Shown one piece after another: positions 43,380 through 52,607 of a DNA stretch of 64,000 nt; positions within the stretch are counted from its first letter, which is position 1; the number at the start of each line of letters is the position of its first letter. Made by a program: the position numbers and the translations under genes. Source of the DNA: Castellaniella hirudinis_A (GTDB lineage Bacteria > Pseudomonadota > Gammaproteobacteria > Burkholderiales > Burkholderiaceae_B); the NCBI RefSeq assembly GCF_047468865.1, contig NZ_JBLGTV010000008.1, positions 68,454 through 132,453 of the forward strand, given 5' to 3'. The notes under the pieces were generated by a model that saw only the letters and a list, made by a program, of their open reading frames with translations, ran no database searches and had not been told where the DNA came from.

Positions 43380-46142
43380 ATGCGCCCACTGAACCGCTTG
43401 CTGGCCGGACTGGCCCTGTGCCTGCCGCTGGCCCTGCCCGGGCTGCTGCCCGCCGCCCGGGCGGCCGCAGCCACCCCCCCCACGCCGCCCACGGGTATCC
43501 AGGCGGTGGTCACCCTCGAAGGGGTGACCGAATACCGGCTGAACAATGGCCTGACGCTGCTGCTGGCCCCGGACGCCGCGCGCCCGCAAACCACCGTCAA
43601 CATGAGCTACCGGGTGGGGTCGCGCCACGAAGGCCCCGGCCAGACCGGCATGGCCCACTTGCTGGAACACCTGCTGTTTCGAGGCAGCCCGCAATTCCCC
43701 GACGCCATGGCGGAATTCTCGCGGCGCGGCCTGGCGGCCAATGGTTCCACCACCACCGATCTGACCAACTATTACGCCACCTTCGCCAGCGACCCGGACA
43801 CCCTGCGCTGGTATTTGTCCTGGCAGGCCGACGCCATGCAACACGCCAGCATCAGCCGCGCCGATCTGGACGCCGAAATGCCGGTGGTGCGCAACGAAAT
43901 GGAACAGGGCGAAAACAGCCCGTTCAGCATCCTGATGCAGCTGACCAACGCGGCGGCCTATACCTGGCACCCCTACGGGCGCAGCGTGATCGGGGCGCGG
44001 TCGGATGTGGAAAATGTCGATATCGACCAACTGCGCGCCTTCTACCACCAGTATTATCAGCCCGATAATGCGGTGCTGATCATCACCGGGGATTTCGACC
44101 CCGAGCAAACCCTGCGCTGGGTGGCCGAAGCCTTCGACCCCATCGCCCGGCCCACCCGGCCGCGCCCCGCCGAATACACCACCGAGCCCGTGCAGCAAGG
44201 CGCGCGCGCCATCACGCTGGAACGCATCGGCGGCAGCCCCATGGCCATCGTGCAATACCATTTTCCCGCCGGCGCCAGCGATGCGTTCACGGCCCTGTCC
44301 ATGGGCACGGCCATGCTGACCGACAGCCCGGCCGGGCCGCTATACCAGGATTTGGTCCAGCCCGGCCTGGCCAGCGGCGCATTCGGCTTTACCCGCGCCT
44401 TGCAGCAGCCCGGCTATGTCGTATTCGGCGCCCAACTGCAACCAGGGGCCGATCCCGCCACTGTCCTGGAGACCCTGGAAAAAACGCTGGAATCCAACGG
44501 CATCCAACGCCTGGATGAGGCCGCGCTGGCGCGCAACCGCACCGCCTGGCTGAACCAATGGAAAAAAGTCTACGAACACTCCGCCAGCCTGGCCGGTGCC
44601 TTGTCGGACGCGGTGTCGCGCGGCGACTGGCGCTTGTTTTTCATCGAACCCCTGCGCGTGCGGGCGCTGACCCTGGACGGCATCCGCGCAGCCCTGTCCC
44701 AATGGCTGGTGCCCAACAACCGCACCAGCGGCCTGTATCTGCCCACGCCCGACCCCGTCTATGCCCCCGCCGCCCCGGCGGCGGATCTCGCCCCCTGGAT
44801 CGCGCAGCTGAAAACCGGCACCGGCCGCCCCGGCGTGGCCGCCTTCGACACCAGCCCCCTGGCCTTGGATGCCGCCACCCAGCGCGATACCCTGATCCTG
44901 CCCAATGGCGAAGTCCGTCTGGCCCTGCTGCCCAAGCCCACGCCGGGCGAACAGGTGTTTGTCTCGTTCAGCCTGCGCTTTGGCGCCGCCCAGGATATGC
45001 AAGGCCTGGGCCTGGTGCCGGACATCACCGCCGCCCTGCTGTTGCGCGGCGCCCAGGGGCTCAACCGGCAACAGATCGAAGACCGCCTGACCGAGCTGGA
45101 TTCCAGCCTGTCCTTCAGCAGCAGCGGCAATACCCTGTCGGTGGGGATGCGGACATCCAAGGCACAGCTACCCGCCCTGTTCGACCTGGCGTTCACCCTG
45201 CTGCGCCACCCCAGCTTTCCCCAGGAAGAACTGGAGGAAATCCAGCGCAGCCTGGAAACCAACATTGAAAACCAGGCGGTCAGCCCCGCATGGCTGGTGC
45301 AAAACACCTTGCAGCGCCATGGGCAGCCCTGGCCGCCCAAGGATGTCCGTTACACCCCCACGGCACCCGAACTGTCCGCCGAGGCACAAGCCCTCACGCG
45401 CGACAAAATCCAGGCATTCCACCAGAAATTCTACGGCGCGGGCAATCTCCTGGTATCCGCCGTCGGGGATTTCGACCCCCAGGCCCTGAAAGACAGTCTG
45501 CGCAAAGGTCTGGACGGCTGGCGGCAAGCCCCTGGCTACCAACGGATTGACGACCCCTGGTATGCCGTTTCCCCCGAAACCTTCCACATCGCCGCCCCGG
45601 GCAAGGCCAATGCCAACTACCTGGCCGCCCTGCCCCTGCAGCTGCAGGACACCGACCCGCGTTGGCCCGCCCTGATCCTGGCCAACTACCTGCTGGGCGG
45701 CTCGCAGGATTCCCGCCTGTGGCAGGCCATCCGCGTCCAAGGAGGGTTGTCCTACACCGTAGGCAGCCGTATCCAGGCGTCCGCCTGGGAAGCCTCGGGC
45801 AGCTGGACGCTGTTTGCCACCATGGCCTCGCAAAACGCGGACGCCCTGCAGCAGGCGATGCAACAAGCCTTGAGCGACACCCTGAAAACCGGCTTTACCC
45901 AGGCTGAAGTCGACCAAGCGGTGGGCTCCCTGCTGAACTACATGAAACTCGGGCGATCCAGCGACGGCAGCCTGGCAAGCCACTGGCTGGATTATCTGGA
46001 GACAGGCCGCAGCTTTGCCTGGCAGCAAGACATCATTGCCCGGCTGCAAGCCTTGAGCGCGGCCGAGGTCAACGATGCCCTGCGGGCTTTCCTGAAGCCC
46101 GGCCAATTCAGCATCGCGGTTGCCGCCGATAACGCGGGCTGA
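43380..46142 (+). CDS. periplasmic M16-family zinc metallopeptidase
   Basis: A 920-residue pitrilysin-type peptidase. A signal peptide ends near AARAAAATPP (about residue 30). The first M16 domain has the inverted zinc motif HLLEH (about residue 96) and a downstream NEMEQGENSPF glutamate region. The second, C-terminal M16 domain lacks HxxEH, as is usual for the inactive half. It likely degrades peptides in the periplasm. It stands alone between mmsA and the convergent dnaJ. Confidence 0.92.
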   Translation: MRPLNRLLAGLALCLPLALPGLLPAARAAAATPPTPPTGIQAVVTLEGVTEYRLNNGLTLLLAPDAARPQTTVNMSYRVGSRHEGPGQTGMAHLLEHLLFRGSPQFPDAMAEFSRRGLAANGSTTTDLTNYYATFASDPDTLRWYLSWQADAMQHASISRADLDAEMPVVRNEMEQGENSPFSILMQLTNAAAYTWHPYGRSVIGARSDVENVDIDQLRAFYHQYYQPDNAVLIITGDFDPEQTLRWVAEAFDPIARPTRPRPAEYTTEPVQQGARAITLERIGGSPMAIVQYHFPAGASDAFTALSMGTAMLTDSPAGPLYQDLVQPGLASGAFGFTRALQQPGYVVFGAQLQPGADPATVLETLEKTLESNGIQRLDEAALARNRTAWLNQWKKVYEHSASLAGALSDAVSRGDWRLFFIEPLRVRALTLDGIRAALSQWLVPNNRTSGLYLPTPDPVYAPAAPAADLAPWIAQLKTGTGRPGVAAFDTSPLALDAATQRDTLILPNGEVRLALLPKPTPGEQVFVSFSLRFGAAQDMQGLGLVPDITAALLLRGAQGLNRQQIEDRLTELDSSLSFSSSGNTLSVGMRTSKAQLPALFDLAFTLLRHPSFPQEELEEIQRSLETNIENQAVSPAWLVQNTLQRHGQPWPPKDVRYTPTAPELSAEAQALTRDKIQAFHQKFYGAGNLLVSAVGDFDPQALKDSLRKGLDGWRQAPGYQRIDDPWYAVSPETFHIAAPGKANANYLAALPLQLQDTDPRWPALILANYLLGGSQDSRLWQAIRVQGGLSYTVGSRIQASAWEASGSWTLFATMASQNADALQQAMQQALSDTLKTGFTQAEVDQAVGSLLNYMKLGRSSDGSLASHWLDYLETGRSFAWQQDIIARLQALSAAEVNDALRAFLKPGQFSIAVAADNAG

Positions 46143-46174
46143 TCGGCGCCGGCGGCACGCGACGCGCTGCATGT

Positions 46175-46209
46175 AAAAACCCCGCACGGCCTGGAAAAGC
46201 GGTGCGGGG
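46175..46209 (-). terminator. terminator of the grpE-dnaK-dnaJ operon
   Basis: On the minus strand CCCCGCAC and GTGCGGGG form an 8-bp stem with a 14-base loop followed by TTTTT, about 47 bases beyond the dnaJ stop. It lies just after the convergent peptidase gene. Confidence 0.85.
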
Positions 46210-46255
46210 CATGTCGCATGCCGGCCCCCGAAACCCGAGGGCCGGGCTGGCCGGA

Positions 46256-47380
46256 TCAGGAGAAGAAGTTCTTGACCTTGTCCGTCCAGGATTCGCTTTT
46301 GGGCGAATGGCGGTCGCCGCCGTTACTGAGCGAGGCCTCGAACTGGCGCAGCAGCGCCTTTTGCTCGTCGTTCAGCCGCACGGGGGTTTCCACCGCCACA
46401 TGGCAGTACAGATCGCCGGGATAGCTGGAACGGATACCTTTGACCCCTTTGCCGCGCAGGCGGAAGGTCTTGCCCGTCTGGGTGCCTTCGGGGATGGTGA
46501 TCTCGCCCCGGCCCGACAGGGTGGGGACTTCCAGGGTGCCGCCCAGCGCCGCCTTGGTGAAGGGGATGGTCAATTCGCAGTGCAGGTCTTCGCCGTCGCG
46601 CTGGAAAATCCCGTGCGGGATGATGCGGATCTCGACGAACAGATCGCCCGGCGGCCCGCCATTGACGCCGGGTTCGCCATTGCCGGACGAGCGAATCCGC
46701 ATGCCGTCGTCGATCCCGGCGGGAATCTTGACCTGCAGGGTTTTGTTTTTGCGGATGCGGCCCACGCCATCGCATTCGGCGCACGGGTTGGCGATTTCCT
46801 TGCCCGAGCCATGGCAGGTGGGGCAGGTTTGCTGGACACTGAAAAACCCCTGCTGCATGCGCACCGCGCCGCTGCCGCCGCAGGTGTGGCAAGTATGCGG
46901 CGTGGTGCCCGCCTTGGCCCCCGAACCATGACAGACATCGCAGGTTTCCCAACTGGGAATGCGGATTTCGGTGTCAAAGCCGTTGGCGGCCTGTTCCAGG
47001 CTGATTTCCAGGTTGTATTTCAGGTCGGCCCCGCGATACACCTGCGGCCCGCCGCCCCGGCGGCCCGCCGCCCCGCCGAAGATTTCGCCGAAAATATCGC
47101 CAAAGGCATCGGCAAAACCACCGGCCCCGCCCATGCCCGCCCCCGCGGCATTGGGGTCCACCCCGGCATGCCCGAAACGGTCGTAGGCAGCCCGCTTTTC
47201 CGCGTCGGACAGCATCTCGTAGGCTTCCTTGGCCTCTTTGAACTTGTCCTCGGCTTCCTTGCTGTCCGGGTTGCGGTCCGGGTGGTATTTCATCGCCAGC
47301 TTGCGATATGCCTTGCGGATATCGTCGTCCGAGGCGTTCTTGGCGACCCCCAGGACTTCGTAGAAATCTCGTTTTGCCAT
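46256..47380 (-). CDS. dnaJ: chaperone DnaJ
   Basis: A 374-residue Hsp40. The J domain (1-70) carries the HPD motif in KYHPDRNPDSK, followed by a Gly/Ala-rich linker. The zinc domain has four CxxCxGxG repeats (CDVCHGSG, CHTCGGSG, CPTCHGSG, CAECDGVG), and a C-terminal substrate domain follows. It stimulates DnaK ATPase and delivers unfolded proteins. It follows dnaK after a 145-bp gap that holds the palindrome GGGCATATGCCC (47417-47428) and a hairpin TGCCCGG/CCGGGCA, a possible attenuating element. Confidence 0.97.
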   Translation of the reverse strand: MAKRDFYEVLGVAKNASDDDIRKAYRKLAMKYHPDRNPDSKEAEDKFKEAKEAYEMLSDAEKRAAYDRFGHAGVDPNAAGAGMGGAGGFADAFGDIFGEIFGGAAGRRGGGPQVYRGADLKYNLEISLEQAANGFDTEIRIPSWETCDVCHGSGAKAGTTPHTCHTCGGSGAVRMQQGFFSVQQTCPTCHGSGKEIANPCAECDGVGRIRKNKTLQVKIPAGIDDGMRIRSSGNGEPGVNGGPPGDLFVEIRIIPHGIFQRDGEDLHCELTIPFTKAALGGTLEVPTLSGRGEITIPEGTQTGKTFRLRGKGVKGIRSSYPGDLYCHVAVETPVRLNDEQKALLRQFEASLSNGGDRHSPKSESWTDKVKNFFS

Positions 47381-47525
47381 TGCTATTGGTTCTTGCAGTA
47401 TGCGCTACGGTTTAAAGGGCATATGCCCGGCCCGATCAAATCGACCGGAACCGGGCAGATGCGAGCGGTTTGCCGCATGATCCCGGCTGCCTGGGCAGCC
47501 AAGGGCCATGCGGCTCGCGGCAAGA

Positions 47526-49448
47526 TCAGTCGCGCTTGACTTCCTTGAAGTCGGCATCGACGACATTGTCGTCCACCGGCTTGGCCGCATCGGCCGCCGC
47601 CGCGCCTTCCGCCGCGGCCTTGGCCTGCATGTCGGCGTACATCTTTTCGCCCAGCTTCTGCGAGGCCGTGGCCAGGGCCTCGGTCTTGGCGTCGATGGCG
47701 GCCTTGTCGTCGCCCTTGGCGGCTTCTTCCAGATCCTTGATGGCGGCCTCGATGGCTTCTTTTTCAGAGGCTTCGAGCTTGTCGCCGTATTCTTCCAGGG
47801 ACTTGCGCGTGGAATGCGCCAGCCCATCGGCCTGGTTGCGCGCCTGAGCCAGTTCGGCCACGCGGTGGTCTTCCTCGGCATTGGCCTCGGCATCTTTTAC
47901 CATGCGCTCGATCTCATCTTCGGTCAAACCCGAGCTGGCCTTGATGGTGATCTTGTTTTCCTTGCCCGTGCCCTTGTCCTTGGCCGAGACATGCAGGATG
48001 CCGTTGGCGTCGATGTCGAAGGTGACCTCGATCTGCGGCAAGCCGCGCGCGGCGGGCGGAATGCCTTCCAGATTGAACTCGCCCAGGGCCTTGTTGCCCG
48101 CGGCCACTTCGCGTTCGCCCTGGTAGACCTTGATGGTCACGGCCGGCTGGTTGTCGTCCGCCGTGGAGAACACCTGCGAAAACCGCGTGGGAATCGTGGT
48201 GTTCTTCTTGATCATCTTGGTCATGACGCCGCCCAGGGTTTCAATCCCCAGCGACAGCGGGGTGACGTCCAGCAGCAGCACGTCCTTGCGGTCGCCCGAC
48301 AGGACGGACCCCTGGATGGCGGCGCCCGCCGCCACGGCTTCGTCGGGGTTGACGTCCTTGCGCGGGTCGCGGCCGAAGAATTCCTTGACCTTTTCCTGAA
48401 CCTTGGGCATACGCGTCATGCCGCCCACCAGGATCACATCGTCGATTTCGGAGACCTTGACCCCGGCATCCTTGATGGCGATGCGGCAGGGGTCGATCGT
48501 GCGCTCGATCAAGTCTTCGACCAGGGCTTCCAGCTTGGAGCGGGTGATCTTCAGGTTCAAGTGCTTGGGGCCGGACGCATCGGCCGTGATGTACGGCAGG
48601 TTGATTTCGGTCTGCTGCGTGGAGGAAAGCTCGATCTTGGCTTTTTCGGCGGCTTCTTTCAGGCGCTGCATGGCCAGAACGTCCTTGGACAGATCGGTGC
48701 CCGTGTCCTTTTTGAACTCGTCGATGATGTAGTTGATGATGCGCAGGTCGAAGTCTTCGCCGCCCAGGAAGGTATCGCCGTTGGTAGACAGCACTTCGAA
48801 TTGCTTTTCGCCATCGACGTCGGCGATTTCGATGATGGAAACATCGAAGGTCCCGCCGCCCAGGTCATAGACGGCGATCTTGCGGTCGCCGCGCTCGGCC
48901 TTGTCCAGGCCGAAGGCCAGGGCCGCCGCCGTGGGTTCGTTGATGATGCGCTTGACGTCCAGACCGGCGATCTTGCCGGCGTCCTTGGTGGCCTGGCGCT
49001 GGCTGTCGTTGAAATAGGCCGGCACCGTGATCACGGCTTCGGTGATTTCCTCGCCCAGGTAGTCTTCGGCGGTCTTCTTCATCTTGCGCAGAATGTCGGC
49101 GGACACCTGCGGGGGCGCCAGTTTCTTGTCCTGCGCCTCGACCCAGGCGTCGCCATTGTCCGCCTTGAGGATTTTGTAGGGCATCAGGTTGATATCTTTT
49201 TGCACCGCCTTTTCGTCGAATTTGCGGCCGATCAGGCGCTTGACGGCGAAAATGGTGTTGGTGGGGTTGGTCACCGCCTGGCGCTTGGCCGGCGCCCCGA
49301 CCAGGACTTCGCCGTCCTGCATGTAGGCCACGATGGAGGGCGTGGTGCGCGTGCCCTCGGCGTTTTCAATGATCTGGACTTTGGAGCCATCCAGCACAGC
49401 CACGCAGCTGTTGGTCGTCCCAAGGTCGATCCCGATGATCTTGCTCAT
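47526..49448 (-). CDS. dnaK: chaperone DnaK (Hsp70)
   Basis: A 640-residue Hsp70 from the ATG at 49448 (AGGAT upstream). The nucleotide domain begins MSKIIGIDLGTTNSCVAV and includes AYFNDSQRQATKDAG and the YDLGGGTFDVSI signature. The substrate domain and helical lid follow, ending in the Asp-rich tail VVDADFKEVK. It acts with DnaJ and GrpE in protein folding. It lies 79 bp downstream of grpE. Confidence 0.98.
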   Translation of the reverse strand: MSKIIGIDLGTTNSCVAVLDGSKVQIIENAEGTRTTPSIVAYMQDGEVLVGAPAKRQAVTNPTNTIFAVKRLIGRKFDEKAVQKDINLMPYKILKADNGDAWVEAQDKKLAPPQVSADILRKMKKTAEDYLGEEITEAVITVPAYFNDSQRQATKDAGKIAGLDVKRIINEPTAAALAFGLDKAERGDRKIAVYDLGGGTFDVSIIEIADVDGEKQFEVLSTNGDTFLGGEDFDLRIINYIIDEFKKDTGTDLSKDVLAMQRLKEAAEKAKIELSSTQQTEINLPYITADASGPKHLNLKITRSKLEALVEDLIERTIDPCRIAIKDAGVKVSEIDDVILVGGMTRMPKVQEKVKEFFGRDPRKDVNPDEAVAAGAAIQGSVLSGDRKDVLLLDVTPLSLGIETLGGVMTKMIKKNTTIPTRFSQVFSTADDNQPAVTIKVYQGEREVAAGNKALGEFNLEGIPPAARGLPQIEVTFDIDANGILHVSAKDKGTGKENKITIKASSGLTEDEIERMVKDAEANAEEDHRVAELAQARNQADGLAHSTRKSLEEYGDKLEASEKEAIEAAIKDLEEAAKGDDKAAIDAKTEALATASQKLGEKMYADMQAKAAAEGAAAADAAKPVDDNVVDADFKEVKRD

Positions 49449-49527
49449 AGTTGATCCTATCAATGATTTGTCTAAGTGGGCGGGCCGACCCGCCGATGTT
49501 TTGGATGTGGGGGTGCCGCGGCGGATT

Positions 49528-50097
49528 TCAAGACTGGCCGGCAGACACCATGACCAGGGCCGGACGCAGCACCCGGTCGGCGATCAGGTAGCCCTTTTGC
49601 AGGCTCTGGGCCACCGCGCCCTGGGGGTGCGGCGACGGCACATTGGAAATCGCCTGATGGCGATGAGGATCGAAGACATCGCCCGGCTGAGGGGCGATTT
49701 CGCGCATCTGGTTGCGCTCGAACGCCGTGTTCAGCTGGCGCAGGGTGGATTCCACCCCTTGCCGCCAATCTTCGGTCGTCTGGTTTTCCTGGGCCAGCGC
49801 GGCCTCCAGGCTGTCGCGCACGGGGATCAGGCTTTCAGCAAAGGATTCCGTGCCGAATTTGCGCGCCTTGGCCACGTCGTCCTGGGCCCGGCGGCGGATA
49901 TTCTCGACTTCGGCATGGGCGCGCAGCAACTGGTCGTGGTATTCGCCGATTTTCGCCTGGGCCTCGGCCAGCAGGGCGGCCAGGTCTTCGGTCGGCTGTT
50001 CGGCGGGGCTTGCGTCCGGGACGCCGATGGTTTCGCCCAGATCCTCGGGCAGGGCATCCGCCGATTTCGGGTCCAAGTCATCCTGGGGTGCCGACAT
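49528..50097 (-). CDS. grpE: nucleotide exchange factor GrpE
   Basis: A 189-residue GrpE: an acidic, disordered N-terminus of about 45 residues, a long coiled coil (about 45-120, with QLLRAHAEVENIRRRAQDDV) and the C-terminal beta domain containing PQPGDVFDPHRHQAIS and the exposed VLRPALVMVS end. It releases ADP from DnaK. First gene of the heat-shock operon, it is preceded by a sigma-32-type promoter and an unusual leader hairpin. Confidence 0.96.
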   Translation of the reverse strand: MSAPQDDLDPKSADALPEDLGETIGVPDASPAEQPTEDLAALLAEAQAKIGEYHDQLLRAHAEVENIRRRAQDDVAKARKFGTESFAESLIPVRDSLEAALAQENQTTEDWRQGVESTLRQLNTAFERNQMREIAPQPGDVFDPHRHQAISNVPSPHPQGAVAQSLQKGYLIADRVLRPALVMVSAGQS

Positions 50098-50147
50098 GGT
50101 GCAATCTCCAAAAACAATAAGTAAACAGGGGCAAAAAACGGGCTTGC

Positions 50148-50190
50148 CTTTGACGCCGTGTGCGGCAAACGGCCGGATACGGCGTCAAAG
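50148..50190 (-). promoter_or_regulatory. leader hairpin in the grpE 5' UTR
   Basis: CTTTGACGCCGT (50148-50159) and ACGGCGTCAAAG (50179-50190) form a perfect 12-bp inverted repeat with a 19-base loop between the sigma-32 promoter and the grpE start. It is unlike the CIRCE element, although hrcA is encoded nearby. It might be a DNA operator or an RNA structure affecting the heat-shock transcript. Confidence 0.55.
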
Positions 50191-50218
50191 CGCAGGTTTT
50201 TCAATCTGGCTTTTCTTT

Positions 50219-50246
50219 AAATGAGGGAGCGCGGGAAAATTTCAAG
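50219..50246 (-). promoter_or_regulatory. sigma-32 heat-shock promoter of grpE-dnaK-dnaJ
   Basis: On the minus strand CTTGAAA (50246-50240) and CCTCATTT (50226-50219) are separated by 13 bp, matching the RpoH consensus CTTGAAA-N13-15-CCCCATNT in all but one position. Transcription toward grpE would start near 50212. Confidence 0.82.
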
Positions 50247-50358
50247 GCCCCGCCCGCGGAAAACCACCCCGCTGCGCACCGGGCAAACGCCCGGCGGCCG
50301 CGGCCTGGGCCGGCCCAAACACCTTTTCGGCCACGAGCGCCATCCTCGCCAACAGCGT

Positions 50359-51429
50359 TCAAACCGCTGCGGACGGGGCATCGGCCGGCCAGCCCTGCAG
50401 ATTATCGGCCAGCAGGCCCGCAAATCCCTGCACCCAGTCCGGGTCGGCATTCAGGCAAGGAATATAGTGGAATTCACGCCCGCCGGCGGCCAGGAAAGCC
50501 TCGCGGCAGCCCAGATTGATTTCCTCCAGGGTTTCCAGACAATCCGCCACAAACCCCGGGCACAGCACCTCCACCGAGGCAACGCCCGCGCGCGCCCAGG
50601 CTTCCAGCGTGGCCTGGGTATACGGCTGCAGCCAGGGCGCCGCGCCAAAACGGCTTTGAAAGCTGACGTGCAGCCGCGCGCCGTCGTCGCCCAGTTGCGC
50701 CCGCAAGGCGGCGGCGGTCTGCATGCAATCGCGGAAATAGGGGTCGCCCTGCCGCACGCAGGACTGCGGCAGGCCATGGAAACTCAGCAACAGGCGATCC
50801 GCCCGCCCCGCCCGGGCCCAATGCGCGCGCACCGAACGGGCCAGGGCCTGGATGTAGGCCGGGTGACGATGAAAGCGATCCAGATAGCGTATCGTAGGTT
50901 GGCGCCGCAGCCTGGCCAGATACTGATTGACGGCATCCACCGCCGTGGCCGTGGTGCTGGCGGCATACTGGGGATACAAAGGGGCGACCAGAATCCGGCC
51001 GCACCCCGCATGGATCAGCGCCTGGATCGCGGCGTCCAAGGCGGGCTGGCCATATCGCATGGCCAGCGCCACCCGCACATCCAACCCCTTGGCGGACAGC
51101 GCCTGCTCCACGCCATCGGCCAGATCCTGGCTATGAACCAAGAGCGGCGAGCCCCGATCCAGCCAGACCTGCGCGTACTTGGGCGCCATCGCGGCCGGCC
51201 GGCGGGCCAGCACGAACAAACGCAAGATCGGCTGCCACACGGCCGCAGGCAGCTCGACCACGCGGGGATCGGACAGAAATTCCCCCAAATAGCGGCGCAC
51301 GGCGGCCGGCGTCGGCGCGGCGGGCGTGCCCAGATTGATCAACAGAACGCCCAAGGGCCCCCGCCCCGGACCGGGCACTGTGGGATCCAGCGCCAGAGGA
51401 TCGGGCGCGGCGGCAAGAAAACGAGTCAT
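50359..51429 (-). CDS. hemH: ferrochelatase
   Basis: A 356-residue enzyme that inserts Fe2+ into protoporphyrin IX in the last step of heme synthesis. The ATG at 51429 follows a TTG two codons upstream that is less likely as a start. Family blocks are GVLLINLGTPAAPT, RRYLGEFLSDPRVVELP, AMRYGQP, LYPQYAASTT, LLLSFHGLPQ with the active-site His, and FVADCLETLEEI. It lies between hrcA and the heat-shock operon, all on the minus strand. Confidence 0.95.
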   Translation of the reverse strand: MTRFLAAAPDPLALDPTVPGPGRGPLGVLLINLGTPAAPTPAAVRRYLGEFLSDPRVVELPAAVWQPILRLFVLARRPAAMAPKYAQVWLDRGSPLLVHSQDLADGVEQALSAKGLDVRVALAMRYGQPALDAAIQALIHAGCGRILVAPLYPQYAASTTATAVDAVNQYLARLRRQPTIRYLDRFHRHPAYIQALARSVRAHWARAGRADRLLLSFHGLPQSCVRQGDPYFRDCMQTAAALRAQLGDDGARLHVSFQSRFGAAPWLQPYTQATLEAWARAGVASVEVLCPGFVADCLETLEEINLGCREAFLAAGGREFHYIPCLNADPDWVQGFAGLLADNLQGWPADAPSAAV

Positions 51430-51477
51430 GGTCAATAATCTAGTCGTGCAGTGATGGGCTGGGCGGACGGCGGGCTA

Positions 51478-52488
51478 TCAGGCCCCTTGCCCCAGCGCGT
51501 TGGACAGCATGCGGGCGGTGATATCCACGATGGGAATCACTTTTTCGTAGGCCATGCGGGTGGGGCCGATCACCCCCAGGGTGCCGATGACTTCGCCATC
51601 CACCCCGTAGGGCGCGGTAATCACCGACACGTCTTCCAGGGGCACCAGGCGGGAATCCCCGCCGATGTAGATTTGCACCCCCTGGGCCTGGCTGGAGACA
51701 TCCAGCAGATGCAGGAGATCGGTCTTTTGTTCGAACAGGGCGAACAGGCGGCGCAGGCGATCCATATCGGCCGTCATTTCGGATACCGACAACAGCTTGC
51801 CCTCGCCGGAAATGACGACGGCCTCGTCCAGCGTGTCGGGCGTGCCGATGCCGGCGTCGACGGCCTGCTGCATCAGGCGCGAAATATCCGAGCGCAGGGA
51901 GGCGAGCTCGGCGGCCAGAGACTGGCGAACCTGGTGAAAGGACTTGCCCGAGAAGTGCCGGTTGAAGAAGTTCGAGGCTTCGAGCAGCTCGGTTTCGGTG
52001 TATTCGCGCGGGACGAACAGAATGCGGTTTTGCACGTCGCCGTTGGGCGTGACGATGATCAGCAGCACCCGCTTGTCGGACAGCCGGATGAATTCGATGT
52101 GGCGAAACACCTGGGTGCGCTTGGGCGTCAGCACCACCCCGGCGAACTGCGACAGATTGGACAACAAGGCCGCCGCCGCCGTCACGGCCCGCCCGGGTTC
52201 GGCGGCGGGCAGATAATCGGCAATCGACAGATTCGGCGAAAATTCGTAGGGCCGCACCGTCAGCAAGGTATCGACGAACAAACGATAGCCCTGCGGCGTG
52301 GGCACCCGCCCCGCCGAGGTATGGGGACTGTGGATCAGGCCCAGGTCTTCGAGGTCGGCCATGACGTTGCGGATCGTGGCCGGCGAAAGATCAAAAACCT
52401 TGGACAGCGTGCGCGACCCCACCGGCTGGCCGTCCGCGATATAGCGTTCGACCAGCGCCTTCAACAGTGCCTTGGCTCGATCATCCAT
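51478..52488 (-). CDS. hrcA: heat-inducible repressor HrcA
   Basis: A 336-residue repressor read from the ATG at 52488 (MDDRAKALLKALVERYI). The N-terminal winged helix has GSRTLSKVFDLSPATIRNVMADLE, followed by SPHTSAGRVPTPQGYRLFVD and the GAF-like domain. It normally binds CIRCE (TTAGCACTC-N9-GAGTGCTAA). No CIRCE site was seen upstream of grpE or hrcA here, so its targets, probably groESL, lie elsewhere. It is divergent from nadK. Confidence 0.96.
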   Translation of the reverse strand: MDDRAKALLKALVERYIADGQPVGSRTLSKVFDLSPATIRNVMADLEDLGLIHSPHTSAGRVPTPQGYRLFVDTLLTVRPYEFSPNLSIADYLPAAEPGRAVTAAAALLSNLSQFAGVVLTPKRTQVFRHIEFIRLSDKRVLLIIVTPNGDVQNRILFVPREYTETELLEASNFFNRHFSGKSFHQVRQSLAAELASLRSDISRLMQQAVDAGIGTPDTLDEAVVISGEGKLLSVSEMTADMDRLRRLFALFEQKTDLLHLLDVSSQAQGVQIYIGGDSRLVPLEDVSVITAPYGVDGEVIGTLGVIGPTRMAYEKVIPIVDITARMLSNALGQGA

Positions 52489-52607
52489 GTTGTGTTTTAC
52501 CCTGCGTCCAGGACAAGTGCGGCACATCAAGGCCTTGATCGCCGCCTCATCCCCCTATAATCGGATACTCACTATTATTCCATTAAACGAGCGAGGCACT
52601 GGGTTTC

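Noticed and set aside
47508..49454. 648-codon plus-strand frame opposite dnaK
   Set aside because: Classic antisense shadow of dnaK in GC-rich DNA. It has no ribosome site or domain.
50098..50358. CIRCE element for HrcA upstream of grpE
   Set aside because: No TTAGCACTC-N9-GAGTGCTAA-like sequence is present; the inverted repeat found there has unrelated arms.
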